Positions 9,157 through 16,667 of a stretch of DNA of 64,000 nt are shown in pieces (the first letter of the stretch is position 1; each line of letters starts with the position of its first letter). Made by a program: the position numbers and the translations under genes. Source of the stretch: Verrucomicrobiota bacterium (GTDB taxonomy: Bacteria > Verrucomicrobiota > Verrucomicrobiia > JADLBR01); assembly GCA_029560585.1 (NCBI GenBank), contig JAKQKQ010000187.1:55565-119564 (forward strand), in the 5' to 3' direction. Below the pieces are notes generated by a model. It saw only the letters and a list, made by a program, of their open reading frames with translations. It was not told where the DNA came from and did no database searches.

Positions 9157-9602
9157 CTTGTTCCTGCGTGTCCCGCTATGGCCACGGACGTCCCATGTCC
9201 TATGCCTCGCCTCGATCTCCGATGATCCGCCGCACGATCATTATGGCCGATAAACGCGCACAGATTGGTCCAGGGGACGTTTTGCTGGCCCGGAGAAAAA
9301 TGGTGGGCTCAACGCGCCGTGGGCCAACGTGGGGTGATTTTTGACCATGCTACCTGCAGAGGCAGCGGCAATCACCGACCCAATCTCGTCGCGGCGCGCG
9401 TGGACGCGCATCACATCCATCCCGCGGGCAGGGCGACGGCCCTCACTTTTCGGTCATGTGAATCTCCCCCTGGCACTCTGGCGGGAATCGTGTTCCCACC
9501 GTTTCAACGATCCGTCATCGTGCAACTGCGGTCCCCAATGTTCTCTCAAAAAAGAACTTGATCAGCGTCGGCGCAACCTCAGAATGATGTCGATCGTAAA
9601 AA
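9157..9602. other. Intergenic region upstream of the peptide cassette
   Basis: No frame here has convincing coding character on either strand, and no known repeat of this window recurs in it. It separates the minus-strand hypothetical gene from the plus-strand cassette, so any cassette promoter should be here. I did not find a clear -35/-10 pair or operator. AT content rises toward 9530-9600. Confidence 0.5.
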
Positions 9603-10160
9603 ATGCTCCTGAATAATGTGCCCAACCCCACAATGAACCCTTCTAGCCCGAAGTCACACAGCGAATCGCCGTCCCATGCCATTAGGAAAGCTTCCTTGAG
9701 GCAGCGGTCATCTACCGAGCGGAAGGTCTCCCGCCGAGTCTTCTTGATCTCTCTAGGATCCGGTGCCGCTACTATTTCCGGCTACTACCTGATGAAATCT
9801 GAAGCGGCCCTAGACGGCAAGTTACCCCAGACGGATCAGGCGACCCTCGGCCCCGAGGTGGATAAACCCCAATTACGGAAAGACATCGTTATGGGGCGCG
9901 ACGGCGAGATGTTCACACTGACGCGTTTGGGCCAGCCGGACCCTCTGTTTGTGGTCAACGGCATCGGCCACGCGGTTTTGCGGCGTTTAGACGGGTGCCA
10001 TGCAATCCAGGATATCTCTGCCGCCGTGGCCGAACAGTCGAATGCGCCACACAGTGGAGAATTGGACGGAAAGATCGCTTGTTTCGTTGCGCAATTGGGC
10101 CAGTTGGGCCTCCTGAAGCAGCCATACTACGTGAATATTGTCGAAGAGTTCGTAGGCTGA
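9603..10160 (+). CDS. PqqD-like RiPP recognition protein with twin-arginine N-terminus
   Basis: A 185-residue protein, first gene of the cassette. Residues about 95-180 fit the PqqD fold that binds leader peptides for radical SAM maturases: VVNGIGHAVLRRLDGCHAIQDISAAV, then a helix and FVAQLGQLGLL. Residues about 43-65 carry SRRVFLISLGSGAATISGYY, which reads as a Tat signal or N-terminal anchor (consensus S/T-R-R-x-F-L followed by a hydrophobic helix). A Tat-like start on a PqqD protein is odd, because PqqD normally works in the cytosol. The start is ATG 9603 or 9633; neither has a clear ribosome site. Its stop overlaps the next ATG (TGATG), implying coupling with the SPASM maturase. Confidence 0.7.
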   Translation: MLLNNVPNPTMNPSSPKSHSESPSHAIRKASLRQRSSTERKVSRRVFLISLGSGAATISGYYLMKSEAALDGKLPQTDQATLGPEVDKPQLRKDIVMGRDGEMFTLTRLGQPDPLFVVNGIGHAVLRRLDGCHAIQDISAAVAEQSNAPHSGELDGKIACFVAQLGQLGLLKQPYYVNIVEEFVG

Positions 10161-11515
10161 TGTCCGAAGCAAAACCACACTCGGAGGACCTGTTTGTCAT
10201 CCCTCGCAAATATGGGGAATACTATCTTTACGCTCCCCTCCGCCGGGGGTTGGCGGTAGTCAACCAGGCGACGGCGGCCACCGTGGCAGCCTACCTTAAA
10301 GGGGGCAAGGCCTCTCTGAGCCCGCCAGGGCAGGCGATAATCGACCGTCTCTATGACGCCGAGCTAATGGGCAAGTCGGCACCGGATCCGCCGGTGTATC
10401 CCGAGAATTGCGTTTTCTACCCGCACGAGGTCACACTTTTCCCCACCACCCGGTGCAATCTCCGCTGCCGCTACTGCTACGCTGACGCCGGACGGAGTGC
10501 CCTAGACATGCCGTGGGAAATCGGCAAGGCCGCCATTGATCTGGTGGCCACCAACGCTGGCAGGGCGGGATTTCGAAAATTCGGCCTGGGTTTCCACGGC
10601 GGCGGCGAACCGACGGTCGCGTGGGAATTCGTCACGCGCTGCGTGACCTACGCCAAAGCGAAGGCCGACGAGTTGGGCTTGGAGACCGACCTGTACGCGG
10701 CCACGAATGCCGTGCTGTCGCCCGAACAACGGGAGTTCATCGTCGACAATTTCTCAACTGTGAATGTTTCACTGGACGGCCCCGCGGATATCCAGGACTA
10801 CAACCGGCCGAAAGTTGGGGGCGCCGGCTCCTACGACGATGTCAGCCAGTCGCTGAAGTTCTTTGACAAACACCAGTTCTTCTACGGTATCCGGACCACG
10901 ATTACCGCCCTCACCGTGAACCGCATGTCAGAGATCGTAGAGGGATTCATGAGTGAATTCAGGCCGGGTTACCTCCATCTTGAGCCCGCGTGGTTCTGCG
11001 GTCGATGCATGATAACGGGGGAGCAACCACCAGAAGACAATGTCTTCCTTGAGAATTTCATGAAGGCGTTCGAGGCTGGCCGCAGGCTGGGCATCGATGT
11101 CCACTACAGCGGTGCCCGCCTAGACGTGCTGACGTCAAAGTTCTGTGCAGCACCCGGTGACGGTTTCACTGTCCTGCCCGAGGGCGCGGTCACCTCATGT
11201 TTCGAGGTCATGGATTCCTGCGATCCGCGGGCGGCAATCTTCCACTACGGCCAGTACGATCCTGCCAAAAAAACCATGTCATTTGACCATGAGCGGCTTG
11301 CGGAACTGCGGCGACTCTCGGTGGAAAACCTGCCATTCTGCCGGGATTGCTTCTGCAAGTGGCACTGCGCGGGCGACTGCCTCGCGAAGGTGTTTGCGCG
11401 CAGTGGATCAGCGATCCACCAAGGCAGCGCCAGATGCGGGTTGAACCGGGCAATGACTCTGGAGCAGCTGGAACGGCTGGTGCGTCAGGAGCATGCCGAA
11501 CAAGCCCAAGTCTAG
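10160..11515 (+). CDS. Radical SAM/SPASM peptide maturase
   Basis: A 451-residue radical SAM enzyme with an auxiliary-cluster SPASM domain, the type that modifies ribosomal peptides or activates sulfatases. The N-terminal 70 residues look like a small winged-helix recognition domain. The SAM cluster is Cys99-x3-Cys103-x2-Cys106 (CNLRCRYC), followed by the GFHGGGEPT glycine-rich motif. The SPASM ligands are near-canonical: Cys394-x2-Cys397-x5-Cys403-x3-Cys407, with Cys426 downstream and further Cys at the KFCAAPGDGF and VTSCFE segments. It overlaps the PqqD gene and sits 18 bases before the Cys-rich peptide gene. Maturation of that peptide is the natural inference. A sulfatase-activating role is less likely, since the CxPxR sulfatase lies 9 kb away. 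Confidence 0.9.
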   Translation: MSEAKPHSEDLFVIPRKYGEYYLYAPLRRGLAVVNQATAATVAAYLKGGKASLSPPGQAIIDRLYDAELMGKSAPDPPVYPENCVFYPHEVTLFPTTRCNLRCRYCYADAGRSALDMPWEIGKAAIDLVATNAGRAGFRKFGLGFHGGGEPTVAWEFVTRCVTYAKAKADELGLETDLYAATNAVLSPEQREFIVDNFSTVNVSLDGPADIQDYNRPKVGGAGSYDDVSQSLKFFDKHQFFYGIRTTITALTVNRMSEIVEGFMSEFRPGYLHLEPAWFCGRCMITGEQPPEDNVFLENFMKAFEAGRRLGIDVHYSGARLDVLTSKFCAAPGDGFTVLPEGAVTSCFEVMDSCDPRAAIFHYGQYDPAKKTMSFDHERLAELRRLSVENLPFCRDCFCKWHCAGDCLAKVFARSGSAIHQGSARCGLNRAMTLEQLERLVRQEHAEQAQV

Positions 11516-11533
11516 TGTGAGGGAAACAAAAAA

Positions 11534-11824
11534 ATGAGCGATAAACCCGACGATCGACCTCGCGCCGAAACGACCGACCTGGAGCCGAGAATATTCGTGA
11601 TCGTGCGCGGGAAGAAGTTCCCCCGGCCGGGACTGGAGACGTTCTTTGCCGCCCCCGAGGCCAGCCAGCCCCAAGACGGGTGCTCATGCCACCCAGTGGG
11701 CGCCGTGATCTGCACATGCATGAAGGTTTGCCGATGCGTCGGACACACCAGTTGCTCGTGCGTCAGCCACCGCAGCAGCGGCGGCGGTTACGGGCGCGGT
11801 TGCCGCTGCGCGCCGGTTCACTGA
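11534..11824 (+). CDS. CxC-rich small peptide, candidate RiPP precursor
   Basis: A 96-residue protein starting at ATG 11534 after an AGGGAAAC ribosome site, 18 bases after the maturase. The first 49 residues have no Cys and include a hydrophobic patch (IFVIVRGKKFPRPGLETFF) that would serve as a leader. The second half has ten Cys, all in five Cys-x-Cys pairs: 50/52, 60/62, 66/68, 74/76 and 90/92, with a Gly/Ser-rich spacer before the last pair. The two-part layout and position beside a PqqD protein and SPASM enzyme are what a radical-SAM-modified precursor looks like (thioether or Cys-linked products are known for such pairs). A metallothionein-like metal-binding protein is the main alternative. 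No known precursor family was recognised. Confidence 0.7.
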   Translation: MSDKPDDRPRAETTDLEPRIFVIVRGKKFPRPGLETFFAAPEASQPQDGCSCHPVGAVICTCMKVCRCVGHTSCSCVSHRSSGGGYGRGCRCAPVH

Positions 11825-11872
11825 AGGTTGAAGAAGGCGGATCGGTTCACCCGGAGGAATAAGGCCAGAACC

Positions 11873-13024
11873 ATGAAAGCCAAGAGAACATCCCTCAGCA
11901 CGTTAGCTGGGCTCTCGATGCTGCTGCTGGCGCACACCGTTTGCGACAAGGCGCTCTGTCAGGAGACGGAGGCCAAAAAAAACGTGGACCTTGGCAGGGA
12001 TCCACGCGCCTTCAAGACAGCCGAGCAGATGCACCAGACGGCCACGACAATACCATTCGACGCTATAGCCGCCCAGCTGGTCTGCGCAGTTTCTGCCGCA
12101 CTGGAAGGCGGTCAGCCGATTGAGAATCAGTCGGTTTGGGCCTTCCTAGTGGGTCTCAACCCATACCGCAAGACCGAGGACGTACAGTCGGTCGTCCCAA
12201 AGTGGATCGAAGCGACCGTCAATCGCATGGGCACGAATCCCGAAAATCCCAGCCCGAAATCGGCGAGCGACTCGTTCGCCGAAGGGAACAGGCTGTACCG
12301 CGCCGATTTGGACAAGGCGGCAGATGCGTACAGGAAGGTGCTCGGCATCACCGCACGCCATCTCGATGCGCGGAACAACCTCGGCCTGGCCTCGATGCAC
12401 ATGGGGAACGACCTGATTGCGCAGCTGGAACTCGAGGTGTGTCGGCGCCTGTACCCCGATTATGTGCCCGCGGCTGTCAACTTGACCGTCGTATATGAAC
12501 GCCTGGGCCAATTCGAGAAAGCCCGGACCCTGGCATCAGAAACCCGGGCCAAAGAGGAGGACCTCGCCTCGGCGTCGTACAATGCCGCGTGGTATCTCAA
12601 CGTCGAAGGCAAATACCAAGAAGCCATGGACCGACTGGATCTGTTGGCGGGAATGGACAGCACTAGCAAGGTAAAGCATCAGGAACTCCGACAACTCAAT
12701 ACAAGGCAGTTCTGGGCCACCGCCCCACGCTACCGAACCGGCCTGGTGGCCGGCCGACTTGGTTTAAGGGAAAGCACCTGGGCTCATGTTGTTGGAGTGG
12801 TTGTGTTCCTGGTCAGCATGTTGATCCTTGTCTTCTTTGCGGTATTGGTAACGTCCGGTTCATCTAACAAGGGTTGCACGACTTCCTTTGCGCACGCGGT
12901 CCTTGGCTCGATCTGGTACATGGTGGTATGGGGCGTGCCGCTAGGGGCCGGATGGTGGTTTTTGATGGCCGCAACGATCTTCCTCACAAGTTCGTTGGCG
13001 GCCGGACTGGCGGATTCCCGATGA
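11873..13024 (+). CDS. TPR protein with signal peptide and two C-terminal membrane segments
   Basis: A 383-residue protein, start ATG 11873 preceded by GGAGG at 11853 (a TTG at 11828 would extend it). A signal peptide (LSTLAGLSMLLLAHTV) precedes an extracellular helical region with tetratricopeptide-like repeats: YRKVLGITARHLDARNNLGLASM, YPDYVPAAVNLTVVYERLGQF and ASYNAAWYLNVEGKY. Two hydrophobic helices follow near the C-terminus, VVGVVVFLVSMLILVFFAVLV and VPLGAGWWFLMAATIFL. It would present TPR repeats outside the membrane. It is fifth-position-type context: between the peptide gene and the B12 radical SAM enzyme. A scaffold or export partner for the modified peptide is inferred only from position. 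Confidence 0.7.
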   Translation: MKAKRTSLSTLAGLSMLLLAHTVCDKALCQETEAKKNVDLGRDPRAFKTAEQMHQTATTIPFDAIAAQLVCAVSAALEGGQPIENQSVWAFLVGLNPYRKTEDVQSVVPKWIEATVNRMGTNPENPSPKSASDSFAEGNRLYRADLDKAADAYRKVLGITARHLDARNNLGLASMHMGNDLIAQLELEVCRRLYPDYVPAAVNLTVVYERLGQFEKARTLASETRAKEEDLASASYNAAWYLNVEGKYQEAMDRLDLLAGMDSTSKVKHQELRQLNTRQFWATAPRYRTGLVAGRLGLRESTWAHVVGVVVFLVSMLILVFFAVLVTSGSSNKGCTTSFAHAVLGSIWYMVVWGVPLGAGWWFLMAATIFLTSSLAAGLADSR

Positions 13025-13080
13025 CCGGGGTGTGCCCGGCGCGGCCATGGCTGGCGAAAGGCTGACATCACGAGGATCTA

Positions 13081-14661
13081 ATGCGTTGGGTCTTGATACG
13101 CCCCTGCAACCACAGCCCGTATTACGATCCAGAAGTCCAAGAACCGCTCGGCCTGGAATACCTCTCCGCTTTCGCAAGGCGACAAGGCCATCAGGTGCTC
13201 GTGCTCGATGCCGTCCTAGACGGGCATAGCGACGTGCGCCTGGCCCGACGTTCGGTCGCATTCCAGCCTGACGCCATTGGCATCTCCATGACTACCGCCC
13301 AGGAAGTCGATTCAGTTCTCGCCATCTGCCGTGAGGTGGCACGGGTGTCGCCCGGACGTAACTACCGTTGGATTGCCGGCGGCAACTTCATCACCAGTGA
13401 GCCGCTCCAAGCAGAGCGGCTCTTGCCGCAGGAATTCTCCCTCGTTCGATTCGAGGGCGAGAACGCCTTGATGGAACCCGTCTTGCTGCGGTCCGCGGCT
13501 GATGACCGGCCTTCTGATCAGGACCTTGCAATACGAAGCAATCCACCCAAGATACTCGCGGCCAAACCCATCGCCAACCTGGGTGACCTGCCTTTCCCCG
13601 ATCGTCCTTACGCCGAACAGATCGTGGCATCTGATGGGGCCCTCAACCTGCAGGGTTCGCGAGGTTGCTGCGGCGCTTGCCGCTACTGCTCCTCGCCCGG
13701 AATGACCTCCCATGGAGGGCGGCGCTGGAGGGGGCGACCAATCCCGCATGTGGTAGAGGAGATTGCCCACTTGCACCAACGGCACAGGACCCGCTCCTTC
13801 AACTTCATAGATGAAGACTTCCTTGGCCCTAACAATCTCGCGATCGGTCGCGCTGAGGCATTTGCCTCCGAGATTCGCCAGCGCGGCCTTCGGCTTGCCT
13901 TCAGCATCCAAGTCCGGCCCGATTCACTCAGCGAGTCCGTGATCAGCACACTGGCCAACGCGGGATTAACTTACACTTTTATGGGCATCGAGTCGGACGA
14001 CCCACAGGATCTACGCCGTTGGGGTCGCCCATTCCGCACCGACCCCTGGCCGCTGGTCAATCTCCTCCGGAAACACGGGGTGGAGGTCAACATAGGGGTG
14101 ATGATGTGGCATCCGCACGCCACGCACGCCAGCATCCGGCGCTGCGCCGAACGGCTGCGCCAGTACGGGCTGCTTGAGTACCGTTCGGCCATCAATCGAC
14201 TGGATGCCATGCCCGGCTCATCCATGCACGCAGAGGCTCTGGCGGCTGGCGCGATCGATGCGGTTCGCTGCGGCCCCCAACCGTTGCCCTTCCTGCAACG
14301 GCGAATCGAGGGACTTCACCGCGACGTTCAGGAGGCGTTGGCCCCCCTCGGGCCGCCTTCGATGCACGCCCTTTGCGCCCTGCCGCCGACGGTTGCGCGA
14401 CGTCGACTTGCGGGCGAGGCGGGCGACACGTTAATCGGGCTCCGCGAAATCATCCGCCGACAAGACAGCGCCGTGGTGGACACATTCTTCACCGTGCTGA
14501 CTTCCCATGAAACCGGCGCCACCCCCCAAGGCGTAGTCGATAGCTGCCGGCGACGAAACCTGACCATCGCACTGGAAACATCAGCGAATCTCGTGCAACT
14601 GGGACTGGCGCCCTCCATGGAGGCCCTGCGGGAGGCAATTCGGATCGATGCAGGAATGTGA
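13081..14661 (+). CDS. B12-binding-type radical SAM enzyme
   Basis: A 526-residue protein of the class B layout: an N-terminal Rossmann-like cobalamin-binding domain (residues 1-140; EPLGLEYLSAFARRQGHQV; FQPDAIGISMTT) and a radical SAM domain. The cluster motif is Cys196-x3-Cys200-x2-Cys203 (CCGACRYC). The segment NFIDEDFL and the following barrel pattern (SIQVRPDSLSESVISTLANAGL; FMGIESDDPQDLRRWGR) are typical of this class. The base-off DxHxxG motif of B12 methylases was not seen, which is common in this class. GAGG precedes the ATG by about six bases. Many relatives methylate unactivated carbons, so peptide C-methylation is a reasonable guess; other rearrangements are possible. Confidence 0.88.
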   Translation: MRWVLIRPCNHSPYYDPEVQEPLGLEYLSAFARRQGHQVLVLDAVLDGHSDVRLARRSVAFQPDAIGISMTTAQEVDSVLAICREVARVSPGRNYRWIAGGNFITSEPLQAERLLPQEFSLVRFEGENALMEPVLLRSAADDRPSDQDLAIRSNPPKILAAKPIANLGDLPFPDRPYAEQIVASDGALNLQGSRGCCGACRYCSSPGMTSHGGRRWRGRPIPHVVEEIAHLHQRHRTRSFNFIDEDFLGPNNLAIGRAEAFASEIRQRGLRLAFSIQVRPDSLSESVISTLANAGLTYTFMGIESDDPQDLRRWGRPFRTDPWPLVNLLRKHGVEVNIGVMMWHPHATHASIRRCAERLRQYGLLEYRSAINRLDAMPGSSMHAEALAAGAIDAVRCGPQPLPFLQRRIEGLHRDVQEALAPLGPPSMHALCALPPTVARRRLAGEAGDTLIGLREIIRRQDSAVVDTFFTVLTSHETGATPQGVVDSCRRRNLTIALETSANLVQLGLAPSMEALREAIRIDAGM

Positions 14662-14662
14662 C

Positions 14663-15664
14663 ATGAATGGCCTTGCCATGAAGATCGTGGCGCCGGTATG
14701 CTCGGTGGCAGATGCCGAGAGCGTCATCACCGCGGGCGCTGATGAACTGTACGTCGGTGCCATGTTTGACGAGTGGACATGCACCTTTGGTGATTCCGAC
14801 CTCCTCACCCGACGCCAGGGGCGCTCGGCCCACATCCGAACCTCACGCGAATTGGCTTCAGTGGTCAACATCGCTTCCCAAGCCGGACGACCCATCGCCC
14901 TGGCCATAAACGCCCGCTACGATGCCGTTCAGATCCGGGCGGTCCTTGATCTGGTCACTCTATGGGAGGAGACCGGCGGGGCAGCTGTCATCGTCGCAGA
15001 TATCGGCCTGCTATTGGCACTCGCCCAACGAAACAGCCATATGAACCGCCACCTTTCGCTCTTGGCCGGGGCATTCAACTCCCTAAGCGTCACTTTCTTC
15101 GCTGAACTGGGCGTGAGCCGAGTGATCCTGCCGCGCGATCTGACCTTGGGGGAGGTCGCCGATCTTACGGCTGGCTCTGGCAACATGGAGTTCGAGATGG
15201 TCGCTATGTACCAGAAGTGCCACTTCATCGACGGCATGTGCGGATTTCATCACGCGACCCGTCTGCCGTCGGGCGTGAGTGCCGAGTTCGACTATGTTGC
15301 CGGGCCGGGCACAGCCCTGCCGGTTGTCTGGGCTCAGGATCCCGAATACGAGGGGCATGGATGCGAACTGCCCTGGCGGTCGTTGGCAGGACCGGTGCGG
15401 TGGCCCCGCCGCGATGACCTCTCCTCGCCGAATTGTGCCGCCTGCCAGTTGCCGGCAATGGCACGTTCGGGGATAAGATACGTCAAACTCGCCGGGCGCG
15501 CCTATAGTAGCGACATGATTGTTCGAGCGATACGCTTCTTGAGGTCCGCCATGGAGGCGTGGCAAACTGGTGATGACTCGAGTGCCCAAGAAGACGTGCG
15601 CCGCCTCTATTCGTCGACTTTTGGTTCTGCCTGCAGCTGTCGCGATTGCTACTATAACCAGTAG
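14663..15664 (+). CDS. U32-family protein, UbiU-like
   Basis: A 333-residue member of the U32 'peptidase' family, whose characterised members include iron-sulfur RNA- or ubiquinone-modifying enzymes rather than proteases. Opening MKIVAPVCSVADAESVITAGADELYVG (in part) is the family N-terminus. Cysteines in the C-terminal half, KCHFIDGMC (spacing C-x6-C), GHGCEL and NCAAC, fit the [4Fe-4S]-ligand arrangement of UbiU. A further CSCRDC lies near the C-terminus. The ATG at 14663 is one base after the previous stop; an ATG at 14678 is possible. It precedes a second U32-like gene by eight bases, like the ubiU-ubiV pairing. In this cassette a role in ubiquinone synthesis is not supported by neighbours. 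Confidence 0.82.
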   Translation: MNGLAMKIVAPVCSVADAESVITAGADELYVGAMFDEWTCTFGDSDLLTRRQGRSAHIRTSRELASVVNIASQAGRPIALAINARYDAVQIRAVLDLVTLWEETGGAAVIVADIGLLLALAQRNSHMNRHLSLLAGAFNSLSVTFFAELGVSRVILPRDLTLGEVADLTAGSGNMEFEMVAMYQKCHFIDGMCGFHHATRLPSGVSAEFDYVAGPGTALPVVWAQDPEYEGHGCELPWRSLAGPVRWPRRDDLSSPNCAACQLPAMARSGIRYVKLAGRAYSSDMIVRAIRFLRSAMEAWQTGDDSSAQEDVRRLYSSTFGSACSCRDCYYNQ

Positions 15665-15672
15665 CCCCGGAT

Positions 15673-16548
15673 ATGGAGATAGCGCATTGGTATGACTGGC
15701 GCTCACCCACGGGTTCGGATACGTCCGGCCAACGGGTGTACTTTGGCCACGAAACATGCCAGCAGCTTCTGCCCACCCCCGGTGCAGCACGCGAGCTGGC
15801 CCGCCGTCTTCGGGACAGCGGCAAGAGCGTTACGCTGGTCGTGCCCTACCTCACCGAGGCCGGACTTCGTGATTCCGTCCGCCTAATCGAGGGCCTCCTG
15901 ACCCAAGACGCTTCCCTCGAGGTTGTTTCCTCCGATTGGGGACTGTTGCACGAAATTGGCAGACGCGGGCTGGGCTCGCCCGTGGTCGGCAGGTTGCTGT
16001 CGGGACAACTGACCGATCCGCGGCTGGCACGGATCATGGACGTAAATCGCCGTCGTCAGCCCCGGCCGGTACGGCACTTGGATGGCACCGTCTGCCAGCT
16101 TCAATATATTCCTCCGAGCTTAGCGATGGCCAACCGAATCCGTTCCTGCGGGTTGGATCGGCCCGAAATCATAGGCTTTCTCAAAGCGCTCGGCATCAGA
16201 AGGTGCGAGCTCAGCAATATCTCGCAGGGCATGGAACTGGCGTCCATCCCTGGGTGGTCCTATTCTCTGCACATCCCCGACGTGCTGATCACCGTGATGC
16301 GCCGATGCCCGGGGTCGGGTGAAGACTTTGCCTCAGCCGAACATCGTTGCACAGACAAGGTAACCCCGTCCTGCCACGGAGAACCGAGAGCATGGGAAAT
16401 GCCGGGCATCAATGCTACGGTGTTTCGTCGCGATAACGCCTTATACTATCGCCAGCCGAATCTGCCGACCAACCTGCAGCAGCTCCCCATCGACCGACTC
16501 GTACATCGCATCGGCCGTCAGCGCGATCACGATTCCATCAACCGCTGA
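15673..16548 (+). CDS. U32-like protein, UbiV-like
   Basis: A 291-residue partner of the gene just upstream. The opening HWYDWRSPTG and the FGHETC segment (Cys about residue 29), then VVSSDWGLLHEIG, GRLLSGQLTDPRLARIMD and FLKALGIRRCELSNISQGM, resemble UbiV, the smaller U32-family subunit that pairs with UbiU. Later Cys in RRCPGSGEDF and EHRC could complete a cluster, as UbiV also uses an N-terminal Cys plus three C-terminal ones; the spacing here is similar but not identical. UbiU-UbiV hydroxylate aromatic rings without O2. By analogy this pair could hydroxylate the cassette's peptide or another product; this is inference. Confidence 0.72.
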   Translation: MEIAHWYDWRSPTGSDTSGQRVYFGHETCQQLLPTPGAARELARRLRDSGKSVTLVVPYLTEAGLRDSVRLIEGLLTQDASLEVVSSDWGLLHEIGRRGLGSPVVGRLLSGQLTDPRLARIMDVNRRRQPRPVRHLDGTVCQLQYIPPSLAMANRIRSCGLDRPEIIGFLKALGIRRCELSNISQGMELASIPGWSYSLHIPDVLITVMRRCPGSGEDFASAEHRCTDKVTPSCHGEPRAWEMPGINATVFRRDNALYYRQPNLPTNLQQLPIDRLVHRIGRQRDHDSINR

Positions 16549-16667
16549 TCCTGGACTGGTGACTCCTTGAATTTTTTGGGACATCAGTAACCACAGCCAC
16601 GCGTCAATCCATTGACCGGGTTTGTATTCATGCTTAAGGCCCCTGGCTCGAATCGGGTCCGTCGGCC

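Noticed and set aside
9265..9561. Plus-strand 98-codon frame before the cassette
   Set aside because: Codon use and residue pattern are not coding-like and no ribosome site is seen.
10160..11515. Reading the SPASM enzyme as a sulfatase-maturing enzyme (anSME) for the sulfatase at 106
   Set aside because: Distance of 9 kb, coupling with a PqqD gene, and proximity to a Cys-rich peptide make a peptide substrate more likely.
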